This document shows positions 23,827 through 34,504 of a stretch of DNA of 64,000 nucleotides, one piece after another. The notes below the pieces were generated by a model. The model was not told the DNA's origin and did not search any database. It was given only the letters and a program-made list of their open reading frames with translations. How positions within the stretch are numbered: the first letter of the stretch is position 1; each line of letters opens with the position of its first letter. The translations under genes and the position numbers were made by a program. The DNA is from Clarkia xantiana subsp. parviflora (Eukaryota; Streptophyta; Magnoliopsida; Myrtales; Onagraceae): positions 24,917,772 to 24,981,771 of the forward strand of contig JAPTYO010000010.1 in assembly GCA_036873135.1 (NCBI GenBank), in the 5' to 3' direction.

Positions 23827-24396
23827 GACGTCAAGCAGGGTCAAAACGAGCCAATAATGAGCTACTTCAGGAGGTTCGCTTACAACGCTGCTCTGGTTAG
23901 AGAAACAAAGGGAGACGTGATCAATGCATTCTTCTTGCACATGAATGCTCCATCTTTCCTCCTTTTCGGAAAAATACATGGATGGCGAACTACTGATACA
24001 ATGGCGGACCTGAAAGAAAAGATGGATACCGCAGTGGCATGCGAAAGAGAGCTGGGATGGGGTACACCTCTCAGCCAGGAAAGGGAAGAACAAGCCGACA
24101 AGCAACCAAATGGAGGAACAAACATCAACCACAGCTGCATCTTTACACCTTTGAACACAGAGGTCGAAAAGATATTTGTCAACCTCCTAGAGAACAAGCT
24201 TCCCTTACGACTCGAGCCAAAAACTGCTTTCCTTGGCAAGGATACTGAATAATGGTGCAAATACCATAGAACGTGGGGACACAGCACCAATGATTGCTTG
24301 TCTCTACGACTCGAAATTGAGGAGATTATCTCGCTGGGAGCACTGAAAAGCTATGTAGCACATAGCTACTCCACTACTCCATCAAGCCTATCATGA
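23827..24396 (+). pseudogene. Second gag-like segment downstream of protease
   Basis: The main frame (23857-24252) has SYFRRFAYNAALV, NAFFLHMNAPSFLL and FTPLNTEVEKIFVNLLE. After a TAG at 24250-24252 the same frame continues with a zinc-knuckle-like CKYHRTWGHSTNDCLSLRLE, ending at the TGA at 24394-24396. It parallels the C-terminal half of the upstream gag but is clearly diverged, so it is a paralogous gag fragment rather than a recent duplication. It occupies the place where RT should be. Confidence 0.65.
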
Positions 24397-24835
24397 AGAC
24401 AACAAATACTTCATCATTTCCTTCATATCTATCCATGCTTATTTACTTTAAGTATTTTTAGATTCATCATTACCTCAGTGTAGTTTACGCTTTGTAGTCC
24501 TACTACTTGATTGGAAGGAGAGATCGGTTGACGCCTTCCCACAACTCATTGTATATACAACAAGAACCTTATGAAGTTAATCTACTCACGTAGGTACATT
24601 ATTACATTATCCATTCTACTTGGAATTACAACAAGTAGCAAACTACGCGCTTATTACTCGCATCAACAAAGCAAGCTATTATGCTATATACAAAAAGTCG
24701 ACTAAGTATAACGTCGACGTATCTACCATCAAAACCAGCAACGAGTATATTAACACTCTCTATCTATAACGACGAATACTCCAAATAGCGTCAACAACAT
24801 ATTACATCTTGAGTTTAAACCAAGATTTATCTACA
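24397..24835. other. Non-coding stretch of element B
   Basis: AT-rich sequence after the gag-like segment. No gene or RT similarity was seen in any frame. Confidence 0.55.
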
Positions 24836-25250
24836 AGTGACATGCTGCGACATCCTCCTTGTGAGGGCAACCCCCATGTTCACAACTAAAATGACATGCT
24901 ACGAAATCCTCTAATTAGAGGCAAATCATCATGTTCATAGCCATTCCCTGAGTTCAAAACAGGATGGGGCAACATTCAAAGGGACTGATCACCCCGTCAT
25001 GACGGACGTCCTCTTGTTAGACGACAACCCATAATATTACTACAAGTATGCTTCCCTATCGCGGGTCGATACATCATGGCATGACATCCTCTCTTTAGAG
25101 GGCAACCCCATGCAACCACTACAAGTATACTTCCCAATCGCGGGTCGATACATCATGGCAAACATCCTCTTGTTAGATGACAATCCAATATTATTTTCAA
25201 AGTATGCTTCCCCATCGCGGGTTGATACAACGCTATCAGGAGCGCACACT
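24836..25250. repeat. Degenerate repeats in element B
   Basis: Modules contain GACATGCTACGAAATCCTC or CATGGCATGACATCCTC, then AGAGG(G)CAACCCC, and, in the later units, CTTCCC(A/C)ATCGCGGGT with GATACA. Spacing is about 90-120 bp. No coding region is indicated. Confidence 0.6.
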
Positions 25251-25340
25251 ATTTGAAAAACTCACCAACCCTAAAAGTCGAGTCTTGTAAAACTCTATCT
25301 TCCCGTGAGCATATAACAGAATAAAACACACCCAATTCAG

Positions 25341-25830
25341 CAAGTAGTGTCTTGCCACAACGTCGCCTTGGAGTGGACCAAGAGACGGTAAAAACTGCAA
25401 GTCACTCTAAAGTGGTCTTGTACAACCCTTCTGGACTAACCATGGAGAGGTGCAGTAGCATCGCAAAGTAAGTACGGGTCTAACCATGGAAAGCTTTGCA
25501 ATAACGTCACGCGGGGTGTGCCCAACTGACGGATAGAAAAACGCATAGCATAGTGCAAGTAGCGTCTTGCCACAACGTCGCCTTGAAATGGTTCAAGAGA
25601 CGGAAAAAACTACAAGGCGTATCAATACGACCTTTGTCCCGTCCCTTGGATTAACCAAGTTGAGACGTAGTAGCATCACAAAGTAAGTATGGGTCAAACC
25701 ATGGAAAGCTTTGCAACAACGTCACGCGGGGTGTGCCCAACCGACGGATGGAAAAACACATAGTATAGAACAAGTAATGTCTTGTCACAACGTCGCCTTA
25801 GAGTGGAACTAAGAGATGGTATAAACTAAG
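25341..25830. repeat. About 215-bp tandem repeat, three units (element B)
   Basis: Units start near 25341, 25556 and 25771, each with GCCACAACGTCGCCTT or a close form. They correspond unit for unit to 1-500 in element A. Confidence 0.75.
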
Positions 25831-26920
25831 ATCTTGCCTCGTCAAGACGACTCTACTACGTCCCAAGTACTAAGTGCCAAGTGCCCTCGTGCCAAGTGGC
25901 AACACAAAGCGCATTCTATCTTATGGTCTTGTATGTTACTATCTATAAACATAACAAGTACCCAATATACTCTCTACGATATTCCTTGTAATAAAAACAA
26001 GATGGACACTCATGACACATAGCGACGCTCGTCCTATGGTTACAGCTACGGATGTTATATCCACTACAATAAGGAGATCAATCCTTTCATGCAAGTCCAA
26101 TATATAAGGACAACTATGGTAACACGAGGTATGAAATACTACTAACGAGTTATCATGCATTTATATTATCATCATGTCAGGTAAAGACGATAAAATCATA
26201 AGAAAGCAGAAAATAAACAAAGGTTCAAAGGTCAAGACCCGAAGTAACCTCAACCCTAAAACATGAGAAGCACAACCAACAAACAAAGAGTTGGATACAC
26301 TCTTGAAAGTCAACCTGATGTCACTGGCGAGACATCGTCATCTCCAGCTCGCCCGGGGGCAATCTTCATAGTCTCAGCAGAAGTAATAAAGAGGTCGACA
26401 TCACCCTCATCATCAAACAACATGTCAAAATTGGCCTCCGCAAGTGCCAAACGACGCAAGGCTTCAATGTGTCCAACAGCAAAATTGGCATAAGGACCCA
26501 ACTTGTCAAAAGGGAAGTCGGGGCCAAGAAGACTCACCCTACGGATATAATCTTTAGCAAACTCTCCCATCATCTTTTCCGACTTCACCTTGACGGCAGC
26601 ATCAACGACACTAGCAAACTCAGGAGTAGTCGAGTATCAAGCAGCTCCTGCCACCTTGGCCACCTCAAAGCCTTTCTTGCGAGCAGCTTCCAACGCCACT
26701 TCATGTGCATCACCGTCCTCTGTGACCTTCTTCTCAAGAGCAACAATCTTAGCCTCAAGCTCAGCAGAACGAGCTCGATGAGAAGTGTAACGAGCCTCGA
26801 AGTCAGCTGCCTTCGAACTAAGAATACACGATTTCTCCTTGCATTGAGAAAGCTCACGACTGACAATCTTGCACTTCTCAACCGCAGCCCGCTTTTTGCT
26901 CACAAGCTCCATCACAAAGG

Positions 26921-27122
26921 TATAGGAATGTATAGATTTCCACATACATGTATTCGAGCATACTTGTGCATACTAGGTTACTAGATTCGCTTAGCTTGTG
27001 TAATAAGTTACTTTAGTTAGTTAGATCTCCTTCCTAGTATATATACTAGTTCTATACATTGTAACACTTGATTTTGGTTAATCAATACACTTCATATTCA
27101 ATCTAAATCCTCCAAGTTTATA
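26921..27122 (+). repeat. 5' LTR of the TA...TA Copia element
   Basis: 202 bp, from TATAGGAATG to CAAGTTTATA. The AAAGG target duplication is immediately left and the PBS immediately right, so both borders are fixed to the base. Confidence 0.93.
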
Positions 27123-27134
27123 TGGTATCAGAGC
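27123..27134 (+). other. Copia primer binding site (initiator tRNA-Met)
   Basis: TGGTATCAGAGC abuts the LTR with no spacer. It is the standard Copia PBS, complementary to the 3' end of initiator tRNA-Met. Confidence 0.92.
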
Positions 27135-27683
27135 AAATGCACGTTTCTTGACGATCAAGCAACATGGATTCAGCTGGTTTCCGGTGGATCTTTGGCTTCG
27201 ATTCTTCGATTTGAGCTTGGATTTGTGCTTCCATTCTTGATTCCGCTTGATTTTGACTCTTAGTAAGTCTCTTGGATCATGAACTGAGTTGATTTTCAGC
27301 TCAATTGGATTTGCTTTTGGATCAATTCTGCGTAGCATTGCTAGTTCTTGCTTTCCGGCCAAGTTTCTTCATCGCATTTGCTTCGCCTACAAGTTTTTAT
27401 TCAGATTGTGACTGCTAAGCCAGATTTCTTGATTGCGATTATGGATTACGTGATCTTGATTCAATTCTGAGTACTTCTGGATTGGATTGCTACCTTCATT
27501 CGTTTTGTATAGCTGCGTATTGCTGGATTTGGCTGGCATCTTTTGTCCTATTGTCCAGCTTGCATAATTGTACTCTTTTGGCCATTTCCCTTGGAATTGT
27601 GTGGCTGTGGTTGATAGTTTGCTGGATTTCCTTGCAATTCACGCCTATTTGAATCATATAATTAGTGGATTTGAAGCTGGATT
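27123..27683 (+). other. Leader of the Copia element
   Basis: 561 bp between the LTR and the gag ATG. Non-coding and T-rich, containing repeated GATT and CTTG words; no ORF of note. Confidence 0.6.
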
Positions 27684-28678
27684 ATGGCTGATAACACCAT
27701 TGAAGATCCTCTCTATTTACATCCATCGGACACCACTGGCTTGTTGCTGATTCTATTTCAGCTTCAAGGTTCCAACAACTATCATGCTTGGAGTACAGCT
27801 ATCAAGGAAGGACTTCTTGTCAAGAAAAAGATTGGATTTATTGATGGCAGCTTCTCAAGATTGAGTGTCCCTGTGGCACAACATGTGAGATGGGATAGGG
27901 CTAATGCCATTGTTAAGGCGTGGCTTAGGAACACAGTTGCTAAGGAGCTGGTCAATAGTTTGGTTTACAACAACACAGCTTTGTCCATTTGGAATGATCT
28001 TAAAGAGATGTTTGACAAAGTTGATGGTACTCAAATCTTCCAGCTCACAAGAGAAATATACCAATGTTCACAAGGTGCTCTTTAAATCACTGAGTACTTT
28101 GGGAAGATGAAGCAGTTGTGGGATGCGTTGGGTTCCATTGATGATTTGAGGCTTGAATGCTCAGCTGATAGCAAGATTATCAATGAACATAAGGAGAAGC
28201 AAAGGCTGATTGCTTTCCTCTTGCGGCTGAATGAGTCATTTGCTCATGTGAGAAGTAGCCTATTGATGAGGCAACCACTCCATTCACTCAGTGTGGCTTT
28301 CTCTGTGTTGTTACAAGAAGAGAGTCAATGTGCAATTGCTGGTTCAATTGGGGATGTGGGAGAAGCTACTGCTTTATACTCTCAAAGGAACTTCTTCAAT
28401 TCAAGAGGTGGTGGAGGTTTTAGCTATCGCAATGGCTCAGGCAATGGAGGCAATGGTTCAAGGCCTAATGCTTCTTTTCCAAGAAACTACAATTCCATGG
28501 GGGGATTTCTTCTTATGGAGGTTTCAATGGGGCTTCTAATGCTTCAGCTGGGAAAGCAGGAAAGAATGATAAGTCCAATTGGTTGTGCACCTATTGTGGC
28601 AAGATGGGGCACAAAGTGGACACTTGTTGGAAGAAGCATCCACATCTTGCACCTTCTTCTGCTTTGAAGCGTCCATGA
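27684..28678 (+). pseudogene. Copia gag with zinc knuckle, two stops and a frameshift
   Basis: The first ATG of a long frame starts MADNTIEDPLYLHPSD, typical of RE1-like Copia gag, followed by QGSNNYHAWSTAIKEGL. TAA at 28083-28085 interrupts the frame, which then continues with ITEYFGKMKQLWDALG. A one-base loss in the G run at about 28499-28504 shifts the frame. In the shifted frame the zinc knuckle CTYCGKMGHKVDTC (CX2CX4HX4C) appears at about 28586-28627. TGA at 28676-28678 closes it. Gag binds RNA and forms the particle. Confidence 0.85.
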
Positions 28679-30605
28679 AATTCAGCTAATGTTAGCATTG
28701 ATGAGAGTCCTCATTCTAACTTGGTTGAGCATGTAGCTGCTGGGGATAAGAGGATTTTCCATGGGACATGTGAGAAGAGGGTTTTGCACACTGGTTTGGA
28801 TAGGAGGGTCCAACATTTGGCAATTCAAGATGATTTTGAACCTCTTTCTAATAAAGAGGATGAGCTTGTACGTGTGAACATGGCAGGTATATCCAGTCCA
28901 TCTACCTCTTCTATGATATGGATTGTAGACTCAGGTGCTACAACCACATCACTCATCATTTGAGCTGGCTACACAACTTGAGGAAGGCTGATTCCAACCA
29001 TCAATTTGTTCATTTACCTAATGGCAACAAGTGTAGGGTTACTCATATTGGGAGCTGCTCCTTCTCTTCTGGTTTCACTTTGGATGACATCCTCTATGTG
29101 CCTGATTTCAAGTTCAACTTGATTTCAGTGTCTAAACTCCCAACTCAATTGAATTGCAAAGTTATATTCACTTTTGCCAATGTGTTCATTCAGGGCAATG
29201 TTGGGAAGCCAATGGTGATTGGTGAGAGATCAAAGGGGCTTTACACACTCAGGGATTCAGTGCCTTCAAGCTCAAGCAAGGTGGTGGCAGCTCATACCAT
29301 TTCTAAAACAAATAAGGAGAATGCTTGGACCTGGCATAGGCGTTTGGGGCACATTTCAGCTACACATTTGAGTCATTTGAATGATGTGTTGTGTTTGAGT
29401 GATTCTTCTAGAAGTTGTGTCAAACAATGTACAATTTGCCCTTTGGCCAAGCAAACCAGATTATCATTTCCTATTAGTCAATCACATGCCTCTACTCCTT
29501 TTGCATTAATATATGTGGATCTTTGGGGTCCATACAAAGTCCCAACCATCAAAGGCTACCAATATTTCCTTACAATTGTGGATGAATTCTCAAGAGCTAC
29601 TTGGGTTTTCTTGATGAAGCATAAGAGTGATACTTTCATCCACATCCAAAGCTTTTTATTGATGGTTCAAAATCAGTTTGGGGCTATGGTCAAGACTGCT
29701 AGGAGTGACAATGGATCTGAGTTCATCAATTCCATTTGCAAGGCTCATTTCCTCCATTTGGGAATTCAACACCAAACCAGTTGTGCTTACACTCCTCAGC
29801 AGAATGGAAGAGTGGAGCGCAAGCATAGACAAATTTTGAATATGGCAAGGGCATTACGTTTTCAGGCTTCTATGACAATCAAGTATTGGGGTCATTGTGT
29901 GCTCACTGCTTGTTACTTGATCAACCTCATACCTTCATCATCTTTTCAATTCAAATCTCCAATGGAGGTGTTATATGGCAAGCAACCTTCCATCAGCCAC
30001 CTAAGAATCATTGGATGCCTATGTTTTGCCACCAACTTGAACAACTTGGATAAGTTTGGTTCAAGAGCTGAGCCTTGCATTCTAATGGGATATTCCACTT
30101 CACAAAAATGATATCTTGTGACGAAGATCTCTAATTCAACTTTCCAGGTATCAAGAGATGTTGTTTTTCATGAGCACATCTTTCCATTTGGCATGTCTAA
30201 AGCAGAGCTGAGATCTTTGTTGCCCACTTGCTTGGAGTCCAAGTTATTGGTTGAAGAGCCTTCTTCTGATGATCAATGCTCTCTTGATAGAGCTCCTTTG
30301 GTTTCTCCACCTATTCTTGATGAGTTCATTGCTCCTCAGCCACCAATAGTTGAAGTCATGCCTCCACAAGTCCCAACCTTAAGGAGGAGTGCAAGGATTG
30401 CCCAACAAAGGGGAGCTTCTACTTCCAATGCTGTCTTTGGTTTGGAGAAGTATATCACTTATGATCACCTGAATCCTAACTTCACTTGCTTCTTGGCCTC
30501 CATTGACAAAGTAAGGGAGCCTTCTACTTACAAGCAAGCAGTCATGGACTCAAATTGGGTGGTGGCAATGAAGGATGAGATCAAAGCTTTGCAAGATAAC
30601 AACAC
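28679..30605 (+). pseudogene. Copia protease, GAG-pre-integrase and integrase
   Basis: The protease active site DSGAT lies near 28929-28943. One base is missing directly after it, moving the rest to another frame. The integrase zinc-binding segment has WHRRLGHISATHLSHLN and QCTICPLAKQ. The catalytic core shows the first Asp in VDLWGP, the second in SDNGSEF and the Glu in NGRVERKH. TGA at 30109-30111 interrupts the frame, which then continues (30118 on) into the linker, up to NNTW near 30600, where a further frameshift precedes RT. Confidence 0.85.
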
Positions 30606-32069
30606 ATGGAGGATTGGGATTTGCCTCATGGTAAGTCATCTATTGGTTGTAAATGGGTGTTTAGGGTGAAGTACAATTCTGATGGTTCCATTGAGAGATA
30701 CAAAGCAAGGCTGGTTGCTAAGGGCTTTACTCAAGTGGAAGGGACTGACTTCTATGAAACCTCCCCTGTGGTGAAGATGACAACTGTGAGGATTGTTTTG
30801 GCAATGGCAGCCTCATATTCTTGGGGATTGTTTCACATGGATGTGAACAATGCTTTCCTTCAGGGTGAATTGCATGAGGAGGTCTATATGGATATTCCAC
30901 AAGGCTTTGATTCTACAAAGTCTGATCTAGGCTCTCCAAGGCGCGTATGCAAGTTAATGAAGTCTCTTTATGGGCTGAAACAAGCTTCTAGACAATGGAA
31001 CATCAAGCTCACTAATACTTTGTTAAAGAATGGATACACTCAAAGCGCTTCTGATCATTCCTTGTTCACCAAGGTAGATGGCAAGGATAGAGTATTTCTC
31101 CTCATTTATGTGGATGACTTACTCATCACAGGTTCAAATGCACGTATGATTGACCAATTGAAGTCCACTCTCAAATCCCATTTCAAGCTCAAAGATTTGA
31201 GCAACTCGAGGTATTTCTTGGGTTTGGAAATTGCAAGGTCTAAGGAGGGTTTGGTCATCAATCAGAGGAAGTATGCGCTTGAGCTCATTGAAGAGGCTGG
31301 ATTGGGAGCTGCTGGGCCAACTGAGACTCCTATGGAGTTCAACCTCAAGCTCACTACTTGTGAGTATGATGAGGCTACAAAGACTTTTTCTGATGATTTG
31401 CCCTTGGAGGATGCCATTGCTTATAAAAGATTGGTGGGCAAGCTTCTTTACTTGACCATGACAAGGCCAGATATTAGCTTCTCAGTTCAAAGGATAAGTC
31501 AATTTGTTGATAAGCCTAAGAAGTCTCACCATGATGCAGCCATGAGGATCATTAGATACATCAAAGGAAGCCCTGGCCAAGGTTTACTTTATCCTTCAAA
31601 TAATGTACTTGACTTGAGTCTCTACTGTGATTCAGATTGGGCAGCTTGCCCCTTTAGTAGGAAGTCAGTGAGTGCATATTGTGTGAGGCTTGGAGGAGCT
31701 ATGGTGGGTTGGAAAGTGAAGAAGCAAGACACAATTTCCCTTTCCAGTGCAGAGGCTGAATATAGGTGTTTAAGGGTGGCTATACAAGAAGCTCTTTGGG
31801 TTGCTAGACTCTTGAAGGAACTTGGGAGGCATTTGCACTTGCTCATACCCATCTTCACAGATAATGAATATGCTGTGAAGATTGCCAAGAACCCTATGTT
31901 TCATGAACTCACAAAACATATTGAGTTAGATTGTCATTTCACTAGGCATCACATTCAGTCAGGGCAAATTTCAGCTAAGCATGTTGGCAGACTTGCTCAC
32001 CAAGGCGCTTGTCAAGAAGCAACATATTTCCCTCCTCAAGCTCTATGGAATCAAGGATGTGATTCATGA
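30606..32069 (+). pseudogene. Copia reverse transcriptase and RNase H
   Basis: The 1,464-nt open frame covers the RVT_2 domain: CKWVFRVKYNSDGS, RLVAKGFTQ, DVNNAFLQGEL, SLYGLKQASRQWN and the catalytic YVDD at 31107-31118. RNase H follows, with DSDWAACPFSRKS, SLSSAEAEYRC and FTDNEYAVKIA. A small deletion near 31985 shifts the last part; the usual ADLLTKALVKK tail is readable in another frame just before the purine tract. The ATG at 30606 is not a real start; the frame was originally continuous with integrase. Confidence 0.87.
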
Positions 32070-32098
32070 AAAGAATGGAGAAGAAAAAGATGGGAGCA

Positions 32099-32300
32099 TA
32101 TAGGAATGTATAGATTTCCACATACATGTATTCGAGCATACTTGTGCATACTAGGTTACTAGATTAGCTTAGCTTGTGTACTAAGTTAGTTTAGTTAGTT
32201 AGATCTCCTTCCTAGTATATATACTAGTTCTATACATTGTAACACTTGATTATGGTTAATCAATACACTTCATATTCAATCTAAATCCTCCAAGTTTATA
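32099..32300 (+). repeat. 3' LTR of the TA...TA Copia element
   Basis: 202 bp, same ends as the 5' LTR. It is preceded by the purine tract and followed by the AAAGG target duplication at 32301-32305. Confidence 0.93.
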
Positions 32301-32666
32301 AAAGGACGACATGTTCACCATGTCGGCAATAGCCTGAAGATAACACAACAACAAACAAGGCTTAAAGGTGTCACAACGATACATGCATTCATACAAATAA
32401 AGAAAGGAGAATATTAACACTCATAGGGGCAAAACGAGTCAAGGCGCCCTCAACGTAAGATTGAGCCTCTTCATCAGTCGACGGCCGTGTATGTCAGTCG
32501 CCGGGAGGAACACACATGTGCAATACGCGTACACCCACCTCCGGAGTGCTAAGTTTAGTATCCTTAGCAAACCGAGGTCCACTAACAGCAAATGGTGTCA
32601 AGTCGTCCCCAGAAATGTCGCCCTCCAGAGGACGAATCAAGTCAGCACGACCGAGTGCAGGGAGCG

Positions 32667-32747
32667 CTGAAAATCGAGCAAACCCAAATGAAGTAAACAA
32701 GCAAGATAACGCAAAAATAATAAAGGAAAGAAGCACGTAATACATAC
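32667..32747 (-). other. Intron in the antisense gene of element B
   Basis: On the minus strand the donor is GAG|GTATGT and the acceptor is ATTTTCAG|CGCTCC, 81 nt, T-rich. The matching position in element A keeps the acceptor-like sequence but has a damaged donor. Confidence 0.6.
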
Positions 32748-34113
32748 CTCGGCGAGGGGTGCCCTCCTCCACGGGTCAATCCCTCGACCGGGGGGCAGAA
32801 GGCGCCTCTGTACGACCTGCCACTCCTTTCCCTTTGTCGCAGGAAGGATTCTGTCCGGTCGCACCGACTTTAGTGCGCTTAGGATCACTCGAGGCACCCG
32901 CAGCCGCGTCAGAGCTCTTAACAGATTTTTTGGAGGCGGGAACAGGAACAACGCGCTCAGTCACAAGGGCGGAGCGATCAGCAAACAAAGACAAGTTAAG
33001 AGCGAACAACATGGAAGAATAGCAAAGACAAAAGAAAATATCTTACTCATTGGCCCCTTGCTACGGCCTTGTCCGGAAACCTTGGGTACGGGAGGAACTG
33101 AAGACGACGCATCCTTCCTAGCAGGAGCAAGGACGCGAGCAGGATCCGTATGAAAATACGAGCGCTTTCCATCAAACCAACCTCCATCACAACATAATAA
33201 GAAGTTATAAAGACTCGTAGCATACCGAATCCTCAGAAGAAAGTATGAATCCCGACATCAATCACCTCTTTGTCTGAAACACGCGACAAACATTGATAAG
33301 TGCGCGCCTGTTGACACTGATATATTTGCTTTAAGACTTTCTTGTCCGCTGAAGAAAGTTCGGAGAAAGCGGGGGCACGATCAGCTTCTGTAACATCCAC
33401 GGTATCCCAGGTAGTGCCGTAATCACATACGAAGAAATACAGATGACGCCAGTGAGACCTGGAGCGGTCAGCCTTCCCGGCAAGTCTGACACTACTATCC
33501 CACTCGACATCTCCAAGACCAAGAGTCATGAACCCCTTATCTTTCAAGAAGGGCCAGGGCATCTTCATACTACACAACCTTGTCACATCTGGACGTAATA
33601 GTTGGTAGAAGCAACGAAATATAACCGAGGAATAATGCCATGACTGCTGATGAAACAATACTCTGAAGCAAGTCCACACACGGATGCCTGCAGGTGCAAG
33701 TTCCAAAGGAGAGATCCGATAAAACCGGCAGAGATCGACCAAGTCCGGACAATAGGGAAAGCGTAAGCCTTCCCGAACTTGCCCCATGTAGACAGCAGAC
33801 AAGTCATCAGGTGGTACTGTGGGCTGACCATGGACGACACCGTGGAGCATGTCATAAGGAAACACATCGTCCAAATATGGACAAAGGCCAGAGGAAGATT
33901 CACTCAACATAAACCGCCCCTATCTATCTTATTACCACCAAAGTACTGAGTCACATCCGTCATCTTCATCTCGGACTCGACGGCAGACTCCATGATATGA
34001 TCAGCCTCAACTTCCAACTCATTATCTAAGTACGCTACCAAATCAGCTTCGGACTCGTCGCCAGTGTCTGAACATAAAGTAACCTGTGGGGTAGATATGG
34101 AAAACTTACTCAT

Positions 34114-34304
34114 GACGACCGTCCCAGGCGAACTAATAGCGTGAACTCGAGAACTATCTTGTCAACCCAGCCTGTAAAAGCAGATAACGACCCGATCAGC
34201 ATATGTATACATGACAGTTACTCATACGAACACTCTCCCGATGGAGATAACTACATATCTACAGACTTGTTAGTCTCTATACATCACATAGCGAACATCC
34301 CCCT
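34114..34304. other. Spacer between antisense gene and G tract
   Basis: This lies upstream of the antisense gene on the minus strand, so it is where its promoter would be expected. No clear TATA box was recognised. It contains GCGAACATCCCC just before the G tract, a motif related to GCGAACATACC...GGGGGCA at about 3030-3052 in element A. Confidence 0.4.

Positions 34305-34345
<41 letters not shown>
34305..34345. repeat. 41-base poly(G) tract
   Basis: An uninterrupted run of 41 G, preceded by CCCCCT. The equivalent spot in element A has only a five-G run (CGGGGGCA), so this is probably a slippage expansion. Exact length is unreliable in sequencing. Confidence 0.95.
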
Positions 34346-34346
<1 letters not shown>

Positions 34347-34504
34347 ACTCAATGTCGACAGGGGCTTTGTCCCAACACATACGTGTCCTATGAAAACGAC
34401 GCGCGTACATGATACTACACCTTTACCTAAGGTAACAAGTGCAAATATAATTATTGCACTAACGCATATACTTACATGTGTTTTCTAAATTAATGCAGGC
34501 TTAT

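Larger units (their letters stand above)
26921..32300 (+). mobile_element. Copia element with TA...TA LTR ends, nearly complete
   Basis: The two 202-bp LTRs (26921-27122 and 32099-32300) differ at four positions by eye. They start TATAGG and end TTTATA rather than TG...CA. The 5-bp duplication AAAGG flanks the element (26916-26920 and 32301-32305). A PBS (TGGTATCAGAGC) follows the left LTR immediately, and a purine tract (AAAAAGATGGGAGCA) precedes the right LTR. Interior order gag-PR-INT-RT-RNase H identifies Copia. Three nonsense changes and several 1-nt shifts make it inactive. It sits in an exon of the antisense gene of element B. Confidence 0.93.
26292..34113 (-). pseudogene. Antisense, spliced PF04195-like gene of element B, split by Copia
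   Basis: Reading right to left: an acidic N-terminal segment (34113-33904); a domain resembling 'putative gypsy type transposon' proteins (33910-33233, with REGLRFPYCPDLVDLCRFY, ISPLELAPAGIRVWTCFRVL and RHLYFFVCDY); a short exon near 33160-33040; a basic exon (33012-32760, DPKRTK); a clear intron at 32747-32667; an exon with TPEVGVRVLH (to about 32450); another probable intron ending at TTATCTTCAG near 32335; then a coiled-coil exon interrupted by Copia and resumed at 26920-26310, with a TGA near 26634. The protein role is unknown. Exons in different frames joined by typical plant introns, and a homologous copy in element A, argue for a real gene antisense to gag. Exon borders outside the stated intron are tentative. 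Confidence 0.6.

Noticed and set aside
26921..32300. Active autonomous Copia element
   Set aside because: Three nonsense changes and at least four frame changes interrupt gag-pol, despite intact LTRs.
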